A DNA stretch of 64,000 bases, taken from Gordionus sp. m RMFG-2023 (taxonomy: Eukaryota; Nematomorpha; Gordioida; Chordodea; Parachordodidae). The stretch lies in assembly GCF_954871325.1 (NCBI RefSeq), contig NC_088775.1, positions 74,129,561 to 74,193,560 on the forward strand, in the 5' to 3' direction. Numbering within the stretch: the stretch's first letter is position 1; each line of letters starts with the position of its first letter. The notes under the pieces were generated by a model. That model saw only the letters and a list, made by a program, of their open reading frames with translations, made no database searches and was not told where the DNA came from. The position numbers and the translations under genes were made by a program. Positions 62,097 through 64,000 of this stretch are shown here, in pieces.

Positions 62097-63993
62097 TCAT
62101 GTATCAATTTTAAAAATTTTATTTAGACGTATTAGCATAATATCTTCCAAGAGTTGTTCACTCATCCTCGATCTATGTGGTGAAAGAATGAATTTCAAAT
62201 GTGAAAAAGATCTTTCAACGCTAACCTATGTTAAATGTATTTAATGTGAAAATATGAAAAATTAACTTTGGGTTGCAGGAACAGCAAATAAGATTTTAGA
62301 TAAAATATATAATTCAGGGTGTTCCAGCTTAGCAGACTCCCAAAAATGCAAAATATTTTCCTTCCTATCTAATCTTTTATAATCGCTAAATCCAGTAATT
62401 ATTGTTCCAATACTTTTCTCAGCAATCGTTGGCCCTCTTTTAAGTATTTTCTCCTGCCTTTCTTTAAGTTGTATCAATTTCTCTAAATCATCTTCTTGTT
62501 CAATAACTTCATCGGAACTAATATCATCAGATAAAATCGGCGTTGTTAAGCTTTTAATTCGTCTCCATAAATTGACAAGATGTTTTTTCGCACAAATCTT
62601 ATCATCATCACTAAGTAATACCTGTAATATTTAAGGATTTATATTGTTTATATTTAAATATTTCATAAAATAACAATTTTAATATAAATCTAAAATAATT
62701 AATTTACTAAGCTTTTAATTAACCTTGTATCTTGGGTCCAGGTATATGGCAGCTAAGAGAATTTCGTTCTTTATAAACCTTTCTTCTCTGTTCTTAAGAC
62801 AAGAATATAGTAATTGAGCAAAATGGTTTGGATTTTTTTCCAGTTCGATGCAGCATATTAACCATGCTGCATAAAAATCTGTCAGTGTTAACTGTTCAGA
62901 TTGGAATTGTTTGGTTGCGATTTTTAGCGGTTTTAAAATTTCAACAATCGTTATTATCTCTTTCCAATCTTCAGTCAATAAATAACCAGATTGCTCTATA
63001 AAAAAATCTTCTATATTGGGTTTTAGTAAAATCAGCCTTTCTAACATATCATGGGTTGACTGCCATCTGTGGCAATCTAACACAGGCTTAGGGAGTTTCA
63101 TATTTTTTAATAACTTTTGGTAAGTAAGATGTCTTAATTTTACATTTAGGCTCCTAGCCTTTGCAATGGTTTCCACAATAGGTGATAATTTTATAGCATC
63201 TTGAAGTGCCAGCTGAAGTGTGTGAGCTGCACACCGTACACTATAAATCGGATAGGATATAATAGTTGATAAAAAAGTATTTTGTATATCATCAATATCA
63301 TATTTATATACATTTACATCCATATTTTCCTCATCTGCTGATTCACTCCTTATATCATAATCAGTTTCAGGTTGCAGGAGCTTTATAGCTCTTAAAAAAT
63401 TACAACCATTATCAGAAGTAATTCTGTATATTTGTTGAATATTAATTTTAAATTTTAGTAAAGTTTTTAATATATTCTCCTGTACATCTCTCTTTCAGCT
63501 TTACAATTCCAAGAGTCCTCAAATTTATAATGGACTTTGATATAAATTGAATATTTACACCAAGAATTGACCTATCTAGTCGTTGAACTGCATCAACTTT
63601 TAAACTTATTAATTTTCCTTCTACCTCTCTCGATATTTTGTCTCTAATTGATTGGGCTGTTTTATTAATAGTTCTGGATAAATTTTCTTTGTTTATAACT
63701 AAATTGAGCCCAGATAGGAGTGGATTTATAATTCTTTGAAATCCCGAATTTTCAATAATTGATAAAGGCCGGCCATTTACAGTAACAAGTTCTAGTATAG
63801 AACTCATCAAATCATTAGATGATATATTTATACTTATATGCTTTTTTGGAAAAAAGGTTTCTATATTAATTTTAGGTTTTTTTGTCAATAACAATTCCTG
63901 ATATTTGGTTTTTTCATTTAAATAATGAAAATATTCATTGTTGTGATTTCTTTCCAGGTGTCTTTCTAAATTTGACAAGTGATTACCAGACAT
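62097..63993 (-). pseudogene. BED-type hAT transposase, N-terminus near or beyond the window edge
   Basis: Exon 1 (63993-62724): tail of a BED finger (S-N-L-E-R-H-L-E-R-N-H), hAT core with N-G-R-P-L-S-I-I-E-N-S-G-F, I-T-S-D-N-G-C-N-F, V-R-C-A-A-H-T-L-Q-L and LDCHRWQST, ending D-P-R-Y-K. A 102-nt intron (62622-62723) joins in phase to V-L-L-S-D. The hAT dimerisation part lies on 62621-62267 and 62225-62097 (V-P-A-T-Q, then V-S-V-E-R-S-F-S-H-L-K, then L-L-E-D-I), ending in TGA. A frame change near 63445-63480, and a junction at 62226-62266 that is one base out of phase if spliced GT-AG, suggest it is inactive or carries small errors. The ATG at 63993 may be internal. Confidence 0.75.
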
Positions 63994-64000
63994 TTTTACT

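Larger units (their letters stand above)
61824..64000 (-). mobile_element. hAT transposon with BED-type transposase, cut by the window edge
   Basis: The left end reads CAGGGATGCGAACCCG, a hAT-like terminus, preceded by cttaaaaa (61816-61823), a candidate 8-bp target duplication whose partner lies outside the window. The interior is a - strand hAT transposase. The other end is not visible. Confidence 0.7.

Overview
The window is eukaryotic nuclear DNA: AT-rich, with many very short GT-AG introns (mostly about 41-58 nt), a mucin-type minisatellite gene, hAT DNA transposons and Ty3/gypsy-type LTR elements. I cannot name the organism. The compact introns, and hAT families of the ZMYM1/TTF and BED kinds, would suit a small animal with a reduced genome, but this is inference only.

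Positions 1-47862 (+ strand) read as one giant gene whose 5' end lies outside the window. Seventeen tandem modules of 1.9-3.2 kb each hold one long exon and five short ones. The long exon is an 18-bp minisatellite encoding Q-T-T-P-S-G-like hexapeptides (mucin-type, Thr/Ser/Pro-rich). The five short exons encode a 183-residue cysteine-containing domain that I do not recognise. I checked exon phases by hand across the window: about 114 exons join in one open frame, with a single exception in module 5. After the last mucin exon (45215-46042), eleven unique exons encode two diverged relatives of the same domain and end at a TAG stop at 47860-47862. The part in the window encodes about 12,300 residues, roughly 8,800 of them mucin-like.

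The modules form a higher-order repeat of four types (A-short, A-short, A-long, B-long), present four times with a period of about 10.8 kb. The last copy carries one extra module and two recombinant ones, as expected from unequal crossing-over.

The rest (47863-64000) is non-coding DNA and transposable elements. A head-to-head pair of about 490-505 bp LTRs (49805-54319) encloses a 56-nt reverse-complemented tRNA-Lys 3' fragment that still carries CCA. A 3.46-kb TTF/ZMYM1-type hAT element (49831-53286) with a perfect 8-bp target duplication sits inside the left LTR. A lone hAT-like end lies at 55945. A broken 5.2-kb Ty3/gypsy element on the - strand (56466-61679) has both LTRs and a 5-bp target duplication. 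A second, BED-type hAT element on the - strand begins at 61824 and runs off the right edge.
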